Positions 54,703-64,000 of a stretch of 64,000 bases of DNA are shown here, one piece after another (the stretch's first letter is position 1; every line of letters begins with the position of its first letter). This stretch comes from Chaetoceros tenuissimus (taxonomy: Eukaryota; Bacillariophyta; Thalassiosirophyceae; Chaetocerotales; Chaetocerotaceae). Below the pieces are notes generated by a model. The model made no database searches and had not been told where the DNA came from. It saw nothing but the letters and a program-made list of their open reading frames with translations. Made by a program: the position numbers and the translations under genes. The stretch spans positions 248,001-312,000 of the forward strand of contig BLLK01000047.1 in assembly GCA_021927905.1 (NCBI GenBank). The letters run 5' to 3'.

Positions 54703-56502
54703 ATGTTCCAAGCTGTACATGAAAACATGTACTTCCGTCAATCATCTCGTGTCATCTCGAAGCAGAAGCAAAAGAAGCGAGTTGCAAAGCCACATGTCCA
54801 ATACAATCATTCAATATACTCTCCTCCAAGTGATGTATACGAAGCTGCACTCACACTTTTGTCTCTGCCAAAAGCCAGCACAATTGCTCTTTCTGAAACT
54901 ACCATTAATGATACGATTCAGTCTGACACATTTGCAACGCCACAGATGAGTTTTGAATCATTGGTGCAGAAGGAAGACCCCAAAGAAGAATCTTCATGTA
55001 CTTCTACAGTCAAAAGTCCTGATGTTAATGCTTCTTTCCGCACCACAGATCAGTGTTCTGTGTCATCTGAACCCAAGCAGCAGGATCAAGATAGCTTAAA
55101 ACTTTCACCAGACACTTCTGCTTTCTACGGATCAGTATCCATTGCAATGCCGGATGATGAATACAACCTCTCTCCTGTCCATTGCTTCATTCGCAAATAT
55201 GGAATAGAAGCTTTTGTTCTCACAAATGAAGAAGCTTTGGATAAAGATATGTGGAGTGCTCGAAACTTCAAAGTCAAGCCACATGTTGTTGGCATGAGAT
55301 GCATGTACTGTAAAGATGTTCCTGTTGGTGAGAGATCTCCCAAATCTATTCACTATCCTTCTTCCACCAATTGTATCTACTATTCCATGGAGAATTGGCA
55401 AAGACATCATGCTGCGAGCTGCGCATGCGTTCCAAAGTCCATCCTGAGGGAACTGACGAAGCTTATGAATCAGAGCAAGACTGGATCTGGAGGTAGACGT
55501 AATTATTGGAGTGACTCGGCAATCTCGTTGGGAATGGTGAATACATCCAACGGAATTATATTTGGTTCCAACCCTGAAATGAATCGTCAAGTACCTGAAC
55601 AAAATGAGACCAAGATACAGGCTGATGCAATTCTGTTCGGTAATCGTGGCAATGAAAAAGATGGGAATGATTGTGCATCTCTTCTTGATGACATCGATAC
55701 CAAAGGGGTATCGCCATACCTCACAAAGCTTTTAGCTCAAATGGAAGTTTGCAAATTTTCAGAGGAAGACCGAGCTGGAAGTCGTAGCAAGGTCAAAGAC
55801 ATAAAGATTGGCTATACAGGCATACAATGTAAACACTGTCATGGAATGGCTGGAGTAGGCAGGTATTTCCCATTATCCATTCATGCATTGTCTTTGGCCA
55901 ATTCAGACAGGAACCTTCATAACCATTTACAGAAATGTAGACGCTGCCCTGTATCGTTGAAGAAAGAGCTGAACATACTAAAGGCGGGAGGAAATTCCTC
56001 TCGCAAACCTGGAACAAAATTAAAACGTGGGAGTAGAAAGGCGTTCTTTACTGAGATTTGGCAAAAATTGCATCCTCATAACCAGTCGTCGGGGACCTCT
56101 GAGCCTACCGAACAAGAAAATCGCAATGAAGATATAAGTGGTAGGGTGCCATCACAGAGTAAAAAGCATCATCAGTCAAGCCTTCCAACTCAGGAGCTCA
56201 GAAGAGAAGTAAATGAGGAAAGCTACAGAGAACGTCAGGTTTGTAGCGATTTCTCCAATCATCTCGAAGAGCAATCTTTTTACTCTAATTCATCTTCAGC
56301 AAGTCAGCCGTTTTCGGCTTTTGATTATGCACCAATGTTCGTTCCTTTGCCTTACAATAATCCACACTTCTATCCTACTCCTCATAATTTCCCAGCTGTC
56401 ATGAAATCACACAATGATCAGTATAAGAAAGAGGCAAAAAATAATTCAAATGTCCGTCCAAAGCTTACAAGAGGTGACATCTCAGCATACGCAGAATTGT
56501 AG
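54703..56502 (+). CDS. Putative zinc-binding protein with two related Cys/His modules
   Basis: An intronless frame; the first ATG is at 54703 (MFQAVHENMYFRQSS), giving 599 residues. The first 150 residues are Ser-rich. Two related modules follow: GMRCMYCKDVP ... SIHYPSSTNCIYYS ... NWQRHHAASC (about 205-255) and GIQCKHCHGMAGVGRYFPLSIHALS ... NLHNHLQKCRRCP (about 370-415). Each has CxxC, then about 30-35 residues, then HxxxxC, a BED-like zinc-finger layout. Between them lies RRNYWSDSAISLGMV, a conserved-looking element. The C-terminus is Gln/Asn/Ser-rich and disordered. Diatoms carry many such proteins; DNA binding is inferred, not shown. Confidence 0.65.
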   Translation: MFQAVHENMYFRQSSRVISKQKQKKRVAKPHVQYNHSIYSPPSDVYEAALTLLSLPKASTIALSETTINDTIQSDTFATPQMSFESLVQKEDPKEESSCTSTVKSPDVNASFRTTDQCSVSSEPKQQDQDSLKLSPDTSAFYGSVSIAMPDDEYNLSPVHCFIRKYGIEAFVLTNEEALDKDMWSARNFKVKPHVVGMRCMYCKDVPVGERSPKSIHYPSSTNCIYYSMENWQRHHAASCACVPKSILRELTKLMNQSKTGSGGRRNYWSDSAISLGMVNTSNGIIFGSNPEMNRQVPEQNETKIQADAILFGNRGNEKDGNDCASLLDDIDTKGVSPYLTKLLAQMEVCKFSEEDRAGSRSKVKDIKIGYTGIQCKHCHGMAGVGRYFPLSIHALSLANSDRNLHNHLQKCRRCPVSLKKELNILKAGGNSSRKPGTKLKRGSRKAFFTEIWQKLHPHNQSSGTSEPTEQENRNEDISGRVPSQSKKHHQSSLPTQELRREVNEESYRERQVCSDFSNHLEEQSFYSNSSSASQPFSAFDYAPMFVPLPYNNPHFYPTPHNFPAVMKSHNDQYKKEAKNNSNVRPKLTRGDISAYAEL

Positions 56503-56908
56503 ATGTTTTTATCATCATATCGGGTATTGTTTTTGATGTAGAGATATTTATCTAGCTCCAGTAAAGTTCGAAATAAAGTTGAATATAATAATTATTTCTC
56601 TTTGAGTGACTTTTCATCTTTGCACGTAGCTGAAAACATTCTTCGATCCACCTGAGATAACTCTATCTGCGATGACTTGGTGACTGCAGTGTTTCCTACA
56701 CTGAGTATTTTCATGCAGTATACAACAACGATGCACTGATTAGAAATTTAAATATAAATTCTAATTGTAGGAATGGATCAGAGATACGGAAGTATACTTC
56801 GAAATTATTTTTATCGTTTAACAATATTTTCCCTATGTACAATTGAATTCTTTTTAAGTTTGCTTCATAGATTATAAACTTGACGTGCATCTTTACTGGA
56901 ACGACTCC
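56503..56908. other. Intergenic (convergent)
   Basis: About 400 AT-rich bases lie between two genes ending toward each other. It carries probable polyadenylation regions; no gene seen. Confidence 0.5.
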
Positions 56909-59900
56909 TCAGTCGACTTTTTTTGTACAAATATCTTGCTTTCTCCTGTCCTTCTTCAAACCTTCTCCATTGCATCCAGGCACTGGGTCAAAGTTATTAC
57001 GTTGAGCACAAACTAAGTTACCTTCACAGTCATGATCAGAATCACAATCTCCCATACAGAGGCCACACTGAAAGAAATGAGTACACTGCCCCACATACCT
57101 GATAATAGGAGGTTTCATACAAATGTCTTTCCCGTATCGATCCTCATCGCCTCCTTCTCCAGTACATCCACTCACAGATTCATATCCTCTCCTCTTTCCA
57201 CAAACAAGATCATCCAAACAATCATCATCACTATCACAATCTCCCTCGCATAAACCGCATTTATAATCTTTGTCACATTCACCGACGTATGCAATAACCG
57301 GTAGTTCCCTGACAGGCGGTTCTAAAGGAGACTTACGTACACATACGTCTTTCCCGTACTTGTCATCTCCTAGTCCCTCTCCAAAGCAACCATCTACATC
57401 TTCATATCCATCACGCTGTAGACAGATAAGACCATCGGCACAATCATTGTCATCGTCACAGTCCATTTCACATAGTCCACACTTGTCTTTACTGGTACAT
57501 TCGTGTACATATCGGATGAGAGGTGGATCTACACAGACATCGGCTCCATGACGATCATTCTCGCCACCATTTCCTGTGCAGCCATGGACTGCCTCAAATG
57601 CATCACGTTGGGCGCATACTAGCGATCCTTCGCAGTCATTATCGTCTAAGTAGGGAGTAAGTAGTATGAAGCACGTGAGATATTGTACAGTGTGGTTGTA
57701 ATAGAATGACTGGATTTGGGTATTGCATTTTTACTTACCATCGCAATCGCCGTGACAACGAGGGCATTGATTGGTGCTAGTGCAATCACCAATAATTTTG
57801 ATGAAGCTAGAACTTGGAGCCTCGGTCGGTCCTGATGATGGCACAGTTGATGGTTTCAGTGAATTCGAAGGTAACTGAGATGGAGAAGAAGAAGGTGTAA
57901 CACTTGGAGCTAATGATCTAGACGGAGACGTACTCGGACTCGAGCTGGTGGATGGTCTGTTACTTGGATATGAAGACTCCGACGGAACTGCGCTCGGTCC
58001 TGAAGAAATAGAAGGTAAAGTACTTGGGGATACAGTCACTGTGGGATTTTCCGATGGAGAGTTGGACGGGGTGAAACTTGGTGAAAGTGTTGGCGTATCA
58101 GAAGGTTGAGCAGATGCAGATGGTCTAGAAGAGGGTGAAGTTGTTATGGATGGTGAGGTTGTGGGATCTGATGACGGAGCAGGAGATATAGTTGGATTGC
58201 TGCTGGGATCCATTGAAACTGAAGGTTTTGTACTTGGTGAAATTGATGTGGACGGAACATGAGAGACACTTGGTCCTAGACTTGGCGAAGTCGACACAGA
58301 TGGTTCGATTGATGGAGAGACAGATACTGATGGTGTGACAGTTGGAGAGAAACTAGGGCTTTCTGATGCTTGGAAGCATATATCTTTCCCGTATCGATCC
58401 TCATCGCCTCCTTCTCCAATGCATCCACTCACAGATTCATATCCTCTCCTCTTTCCACAAACAAGATCATCCAAACAATCATCATCACTATCACAATCTC
58501 CCTCGCATAAACCGCATTTATAATCTTTGTCACATTCACCGACGTATGCAATAACCGGTAGTTCCCTGACAGGCGGTTCTAAAGGAGACTTACGTACACA
58601 TACGTCTTTCCCGTACTTGTCATCTCCTAGTCCCTCTCCAAAGCAACCATCTACATCTTCATATCCATCACGCTGTAGACAGATAAGACCATCGGCACAA
58701 TCATTGTCATCGTCACAGTCCATTTCACATAGTCCACACTTGTCTTTACTGGTACATTCGTGTACATATCGGATGAGAGGTGGATCTACACAGACATCGG
58801 CTCCACGACGATCATTCTCGCCACCATTTCCTGTGCAGCCATGGACTGCCTCAAATGCATCACGTTGGGCGCATACTAGCGATCCTTCGCAGTCATTATC
58901 GTCTAAGTAGGGAGTAAGTAGTATGAAGCACGTGAGATATTGTACAGTGTGGTTGTAATAGAATGACTGGATTTGGGTATTGCATTTTTACTTACCATCG
59001 CAATCGCCGTGACAACGAGGGCATTGATTGGTGCTAGTGCAATCATCAAATATGAGAATCTCTATTGAATCTTCAATTGGAGACAGTTTCCAATTCTGCG
59101 AAGTGCCTTCAATAAACCTCTTGGATAAAATGACTCGTTCATCTCCACCTTGTACTACTGTAAATGCCTCACGTCCATCACTTTTCAAAAGTAAAGTACT
59201 ATCGAGTTTGTTGTAAATGAATGAAATAGATGCAATATCACTAGCACAATCTCCTACTACAAGATTATTTCCACCTATCCACTGCATGCATTGGGAGCTG
59301 TTATCTGCAGAAAACACTTTTCCATTTAGGTCTGATGACCTATGCAAATGTTACAAAATTCGTTAGACATCAAGTATGACAATTGCGTGTGATGTATATT
59401 TACAAAAAATAATCTTACGTACCAATGTTGATTCTTGTCATCAGAGCACTCCTTGACTACAAGGGCATTATTTAGCCCAACATTTTGAATACAATATTCT
59501 TTAGATGCAATTTTTGTCTTGATTGCAAATTTCTTCGGAGCTACAAACACGTTCCACTTTTGGTTTGGGTGTTTGAAGATTTGGTTAAACGAGAGAAATG
59601 TCTCCTGCTTTGCTTGGGCGCTGTTTAGTAGTAAAAAGGAAAAGATTGGTTGGCAGCATGCTAATAAAATTGCAAAGGTTGAGCTCACTTCCACTGACCT
59701 TTCATCCAAAGCACGCCTCACTGTGAGTACCTGATTATTATTTCTTTTCCATCCGAGTGTTTGGTCAAAAACATTGAATGTCCACGTATTGCTATCATTG
59801 GGACTACTACAATTTTGCAATTCCATGAACTTGAATTTTGAATTATCTGGTCTTGATTTGACTACCCTCGCGAGACCTACGTAATAACAATGACAATATG

Positions 59901-60311
59901 TGAGAGGAAATATTCATGAATGTACATGTCAAATTCAAAATTCTTACATAAATGACTATCGGCATCACTACGAATACGACTATAGTTGTCTGTTTTCCAA
60001 TATTGTAACTTGTTGTGATTATCACAATCGTCAATGATCAACTTTGCTCCTTCTCCAATATACTCCGCAGTAAGACACAGAAATTTATCGTGCTCTGTTC
60101 TCTTCATGGATTGGATTTGGAAAGGAAAATTATACCTATTGTAGTCATGGCTCAAATTTCTTTTATTCTGAGAGGATTGAGAAGCTATGATAGGCAATGT
60201 TACAGAACCATCATCGTTAATGGATGCAGTTAGGACATCTGAGCCTTTAATAGTTTTCACTACAGAAAGGAAGGGTACAGTCAGGGCGATCAGCTTAAGA
60301 TTGAATCTCAT
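56909..60311 (-). CDS. Secreted ricin-B-type lectin with seven Cys-rich modules and a Ser/Pro linker
   Basis: Six exons, 60311-59948, 59876-59699, 59620-59423, 59339-58996, 58902-57739 and 57645-56909, give 994 residues in frame. A signal peptide (MRFNLKLIALTVPFLSVVKT) opens the protein. The N-terminal about 330 residues contain recurring Q-x-W-like elements (LQYWKTD, NQKWNVF, NQHW, SQNWKLS) typical of ricin-B beta-trefoil carbohydrate-binding domains. Then follow three Cys-rich modules of about 55 residues (CGLCEGDCDSDDDC ... VCGKRRGYESVSGC ... GKDIC). Their acidic DCDxDxDC loops could bind Ca2+. A Ser/Pro repeat linker and four more modules complete the protein. Modules 1-3 and 4-6 arose by duplication of a 663-bp DNA segment. 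Surface or matrix carbohydrate recognition is inferred. No enzymatic motif is present. Confidence 0.8.
57126..57788 (-). repeat. Tandem-duplicated segment, copy 2 (downstream)
   Basis: These 663 bases are nearly identical to 58383-59045 (offset 1257 bases, a multiple of three). I saw about three mismatches by eye, for example CCATGACG versus CCACGACG. The copy spans three Cys-rich modules, the complete intron and the preceding exon end. Confidence 0.95.
58383..59045 (-). repeat. Tandem-duplicated segment, copy 1 (upstream)
   Basis: The partner of 57126-57788. Intron sequence between the duplicated exons is as conserved as the coding sequence, which points to a very recent event rather than selection. 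The Ser/Pro linker lies between the two copies and is not duplicated. Confidence 0.95.
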
Positions 60312-60715
60312 ACTTGAATGCTATGAATTATGTGTGATATGTTCTACAACATGCGAGCATGAAAGGTCAATGTTCTGTTCTATTTTTTCGTTATTGTATT
60401 TAATGTGAGGATAGATTTGTGACAGAATTGTCATGTTACCATTTTGATAATTATTGGTCATTGTTGCAACAAGACTCGAAGAATGCATTTTTCCCTGCAA
60501 GACTCGATAAAATTTTTTAAAATATAATTGGCATAGTGCCATAGCCATGTAAAGAAAGTATCTTGTGCAATTGTGCACCACTCATCTCATCGCTCCCTTG
60601 GGACAATAGATGTGAGATGTGAGGGATGAGCGATGAAAAGGAAAACTAACTCAACTCGTAAATACGTCCAAAGGCGATCCCATATCAGTCAAGAGATTCT
60701 CTTTGATAGACAAAT
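60312..60715. other. Divergent intergenic region
   Basis: About 400 bases lie between the lectin gene (-) and the glutamyl-tRNA synthetase gene (+). No gene recognised; it holds both promoters. Confidence 0.5.
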
Positions 60716-63587
60716 ATGGCGAATCTAGAAGAGCTAAAGGCAAAGGTCGATACCTTGGCTGCAAAAATTGTGGAGCTGAAGAAGGCGGACCCAGTTGACA
60801 AGGATGCAGTTGGAGCTGCAGTAAAGGATTTGCTTGATGCCAAACGCACTTATGCACAGAACAACAATGGAATCGGTGTAGATGGAAAAGAATGGCAAGA
60901 ACCAATGAGTAAGGCCGAAAAGAAAAAGCTTGAAAAAGCAAAGAAGGCAGCTGCTAATGCAGATATGGTGAATGGAAAGCAGGTGAGACATGTACGGCGA
61001 AAGCCTACAAAAAGTTTTCGAGAATGTGATGATAACCACATTAAGCATAGTTCATCCGAAGAACAAAGTCACCCTTTGCTTGAGGACAACTGTACCATCA
61101 GAACCGCTATCTGATTCTTGATAAATACAATTTGCAAAACTTGATTATTTTCAATCATGAATTTTCAGAAAGATGAATCTCATCAATATTCTAATTTCAT
61201 AGGCATCCGATCCAAACTCAGCATCTGCTCAGAAAAAAGCAGCAAAGAAGGCAGAAGCAAAAGCGAAAAAGGCTGCAATGAAAGCTGCTGGAAAGAGTGG
61301 TGAAAAGCCAGCTGCTGCTGCTGCTGCTGCTCCAGCAAAAGCAGGAAAAGCTGCACCGGCGAAAAAAACTTTCATTCCTTCCAAGTCAAAGCTTGCACCT
61401 ATGCAGATTTCTTTCAATCCAAATGCACCACTTACTGATCGCCCAGTAGTTGCATTGACTATGGCGGTTCTATGCAATGTAACCAGTGATTATTCCATCA
61501 TTAGTGACCACACTAGACCAGGCTGTGCTCTCGGTTTACCTGACGGAAGAGGTGAACTTTCTGGAGATGCAGCTATTGCAAGATACATTGCACGCAAGTC
61601 CAAGTCTCCAATGACTGACTCTTTGGTTGGTGGAGACTTTGAACAAACTGCTATCATTGACTCTTGGATTGACTACACAAATACTCTGTCCAAGTTCCAA
61701 CAAGTTCGCCGTGTCAAGGCAGTATCTGCAACCCTTGATCGTTGTTTGAAGCAAAAGACCTATGTTGTTGGTACTACAATGACTCTTGCTGATATTGCCC
61801 TCTTTGCAGCATTGGGCTTTCCAGCACAGGCATCTGACTTGACTGAAGTCGAGACTATCCTCGGTGCTGATGCTACCCCTACTAAACGTTGGATTAACAT
61901 GATGCGATCATGCCCTGCTTTAAGAGAGGCAACTCAGCTTGCTATGGGAATCTCCAATGACTCTGAGCCAGTATTTGATCCAAGTTCCCTTCTCGACGAT
62001 CTTGTGCCTGGAATGAGTCCATTGGAAGGAGCTACCCCTGGCAATGTAGTGACCCGTTTCCCTCCAGAGCCTTCAGGATACTTGCACATTGGACACGCGA
62101 AGGCAGTCCTCATGAACGAATACTACGCAAGAAGATACAAGGGACGTCTCATTGTCCGATTCGATGATACCAACCCAAGCAAGGAGAAGGAAGAGTTTCA
62201 GACTAGTATCTTGGAAGACTTGGATATGCTTGGTGTAAAACCAGATGTTGTAACTTTCACCTCCGACTACTTTGAGACTATCAGAGGATATGCCTTGTAC
62301 ATGATTGAGAATGGTTTGGCTTTTATGGATGACACTCCACAGGAGCAAATGCAAAAGGAGCGCATGGATAGAGTGAATTCAAAGCATAGAGACCAGTCTG
62401 TTGAGGACTGTAAGAAATACTTTGACCTCATGTGCAGCGGCGACGAAGAAGGACTGAAGTGGTGCCTTCGTGCAAAGATTGATATGTCTAGTGTGAACGG
62501 AACCATGAGAGATCCTGTTATGTACCGTGCGAACCATTTGCCTCATCACCGTGCTGGAACCACTTTCAAGGCATACCCTACATATGATCTTGCATGCCCA
62601 ATCGTTGATAGTATCGAAGGTGTTACTCATGCACTTCGTACCACCGAGTACAACGATCGTGACGAACAATACCAATGGATTCAATCTGCTCTTGGCCTAA
62701 GACGCACTCGCATTCATGCCTTTTCTAGATTGAACTTCATGTACACCGAATTGAGTAAGAGAAAGCTCACATGGTTTGTTGAAAATGGTTATGTTACAGG
62801 CTGGGATGATGCTAGATTCCCAACTATTAGAGGAGTTCTTAGAAGAGGAGTAGACTTGAAGTCTCTTCGTGCTTTCATCCTTTCACAAGGAGCATCACGC
62901 CGTGTTGTAAACATGGAATGGAGCAAATTCTGGGCTGAGAACAAGAAGGAGATTGACTTGCGTGCGAAGAGATTTATGGCTATTGATAAGACCAACAATG
63001 TGAAGCTTACAGTCACCAACGCACCTACCGCAGAGGAAAATGCCTTCATTAGTACCGACTTCCTTCCAAAGGATCCTAGTTTTGGAAAACGTCACGTACG
63101 TATCGCAAAGGATGTCCTTCTTGAAAAGATTGATGTCGAAGGTATTGTAGAAGGAGAGAATATTGTTCTTATGCGTTGGGGAGTAGTCAAGATCACCAAG
63201 GTTGATGGTGATAATCTCACTGGTGAATACATTCCAGATGGAGACTTCAAGGCTGCAAAGCGCAAGATTTCCTGGATGGCTGATGTTAAGGAGACTCTTC
63301 CAGTTACCCTTCATGAATTTGACAACCTCATTTCCAAGGCGAAACTAGAGGAGGATGATAATTTCAAGGACCACATTAATCCAAATACCTTGGCGACTAC
63401 TGAAGTTATTGGAGATGCAGGATTGCAGAACCTTCAAAAGAATGACATCATCCAACTTGAACGCCGTGGGTACTACAGAGTTGACGAGCCATACATCAAT
63501 GCTGAAAAGGGTCTTCAACTTTTCATGGTTCCAGATGGAAAGTCCAAGTCAATGGGTGGTCTCACTGGAAAATTAGCACATCGTTAA
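60716..63587 (+). CDS. Glutamate--tRNA ligase, cytosolic (archaeal/eukaryotic type)
   Basis: Exon 1 (60716-60982) and exon 2 (61203-63587) are joined at AAGCAG|GTGAGA / TTCATAG, giving 883 residues. The N-terminus (MANLEELKAKVDTLAAKIVE ... SKAEKKKLEKAKKAA) is a WHEP-type tRNA-binding helix-turn-helix. A Lys/Ala-rich linker with a GCT-repeat-encoded Ala run follows (61315-61335). A GST-like domain comes next (about 150-320). The class I catalytic core has RFPPEPSGYLHIGHAKA (HIGH) and a KMSKS-like LSKRKLTWFV, with RFDDTNPSKEKEEF typical of GluRS. The eukaryotic anticodon-binding beta-barrels close the protein (FNDxxLERRGYYRVD-like end). It charges tRNA-Glu for cytosolic translation; a WHEP plus GST layout fits GluRS rather than GlnRS. 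Confidence 0.95.
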
Positions 63588-63660
63588 ACTAAATTTTATG
63601 ATTTAAAAATATCTACGGTACACTGTTTTTTAAATAAATCTGTGAAAAATGATTTTTTAA

Positions 63661-63960
63661 TCAACGACAATGTTCATGTGCATGTCTAGAGAGTGAAGGG
63701 GAGTAGATATTTGTAGTGAGATATCGAAACGAATTAGTTCCCATTCTCCACGCAACATTCACTGTCACTAAACTTAAAAATGCCCATGCAAAAATAACGG
63801 AACCTGATCTTTTCGGTGAAATATTTCTAGCTCGATATTTCCGAAAAGTTTCATCAATCTTTTTCTTTATTTCATCATCGGTAAGGGTAAAACTCTTGAC
63901 AGAGTTTGACGAAAGTACTTGTTGATTTGACTGCACCGATAGCGAATTCGCTTCTGCCAT
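63661..63960 (-). CDS. Short single-pass membrane protein, possibly incomplete at right edge
   Basis: The first in-frame ATG is at 63960 (MAEANSLSVQSNQQ), giving 99 residues. The frame is open upstream to the window edge (EHVRKRRQPR), so the true start may lie outside. A helical charged segment (TDDEIKKKIDETFRKYRARN) precedes one membrane helix (VIFAWAFLSLVTVNVAW), and the short tail ends HAHEHCR. No family recognised. It converges with the GluRS gene. Confidence 0.5.
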   Translation of the reverse strand: MAEANSLSVQSNQQVLSSNSVKSFTLTDDEIKKKIDETFRKYRARNISPKRSGSVIFAWAFLSLVTVNVAWRMGTNSFRYLTTNIYSPSLSRHAHEHCR

Positions 63961-64000
63961 CCTTGGCTGTCGCCTTTTCCTCACATGTTCATATTTGTCT

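Overview
This window is nuclear DNA of a photosynthetic stramenopile, most probably a diatom. The evidence is AT-rich intergenic DNA, short introns with strong GTAAGT-type donors, plastid presequences with a signal peptide and an A-x-A-F type cleavage motif (at 11308, 20574 and 38767), Ser/Pro-rich P-S repeat extracellular proteins, a DUF6824-type 'NDVLSGRGG' protein, and a kinase whose catalytic loop ends ENIGFD. The species cannot be named from the sequence. Exon borders below were read by eye from GT/AG sites and frame continuity; there is no transcript support.

Layout. 0.4-8 kb: ZIP metal transporter (-), a cobalamin-trafficking (MMACHC-like) N-terminal fragment (+), a vacuolar-sorting-receptor gene missing its first exon (+), and a large four-domain RNA end-processing/repair protein (-). 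8-14 kb: protein kinase (+), PLP synthase PDX1 (-), plastid zinc-ribbon/RRM protein (+), ribosomal protein L3 (+). 14-27 kb: secreted trypsin with a Ser/Pro repeat stalk (+), two membrane-anchored LRR proteins (+, -), a plastid YCII-domain protein (-), a DUF6824 protein (-), a glycerophosphodiester phosphodiesterase (+). 27-31 kb: a zinc-finger/RRM/2OG-oxygenase fusion (+) and a ribonuclease-inhibitor-type LRR protein (+).

31-38.4 kb is the disturbed part. The C-terminal half of a trypsin-like protease (31.0-32.2 kb, -) and the N-terminal half of one (37.9-38.4 kb, -) lie in matching order and strand. They are separated by about 5.7 kb carrying a repeat-rich NZF zinc-finger gene, an IBR-like fragment, an unknown + strand gene and a PINIT-like fragment. 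38.8-54 kb: a PPR protein (+), an SLC4 bicarbonate transporter (+), a very large unknown polytopic membrane protein (-), a TRANK1-like superfamily 1 helicase (-) and a family II (DHH) pyrophosphatase-like protein (-). 54-64 kb: a zinc-binding protein of unknown role (+), a secreted ricin-B lectin/Cys-rich protein with an internal 663-bp tandem duplication (-), cytosolic glutamyl-tRNA synthetase (+), and a short membrane protein at the right edge (-).

Most genes are ordinary single-copy nuclear genes with no operon logic. The most interesting items are the MJ1316-EEP-2H-nucleotidyltransferase protein, which shares a 398-bp divergent promoter containing a perfect CRE palindrome with a kinase; the zinc-finger/RRM/2OG-oxygenase fusion; the split protease with its inserted zinc-finger cluster; an 8-nt micro-exon beside the catalytic Ser of a protease; and the recent in-gene duplication in the lectin gene.
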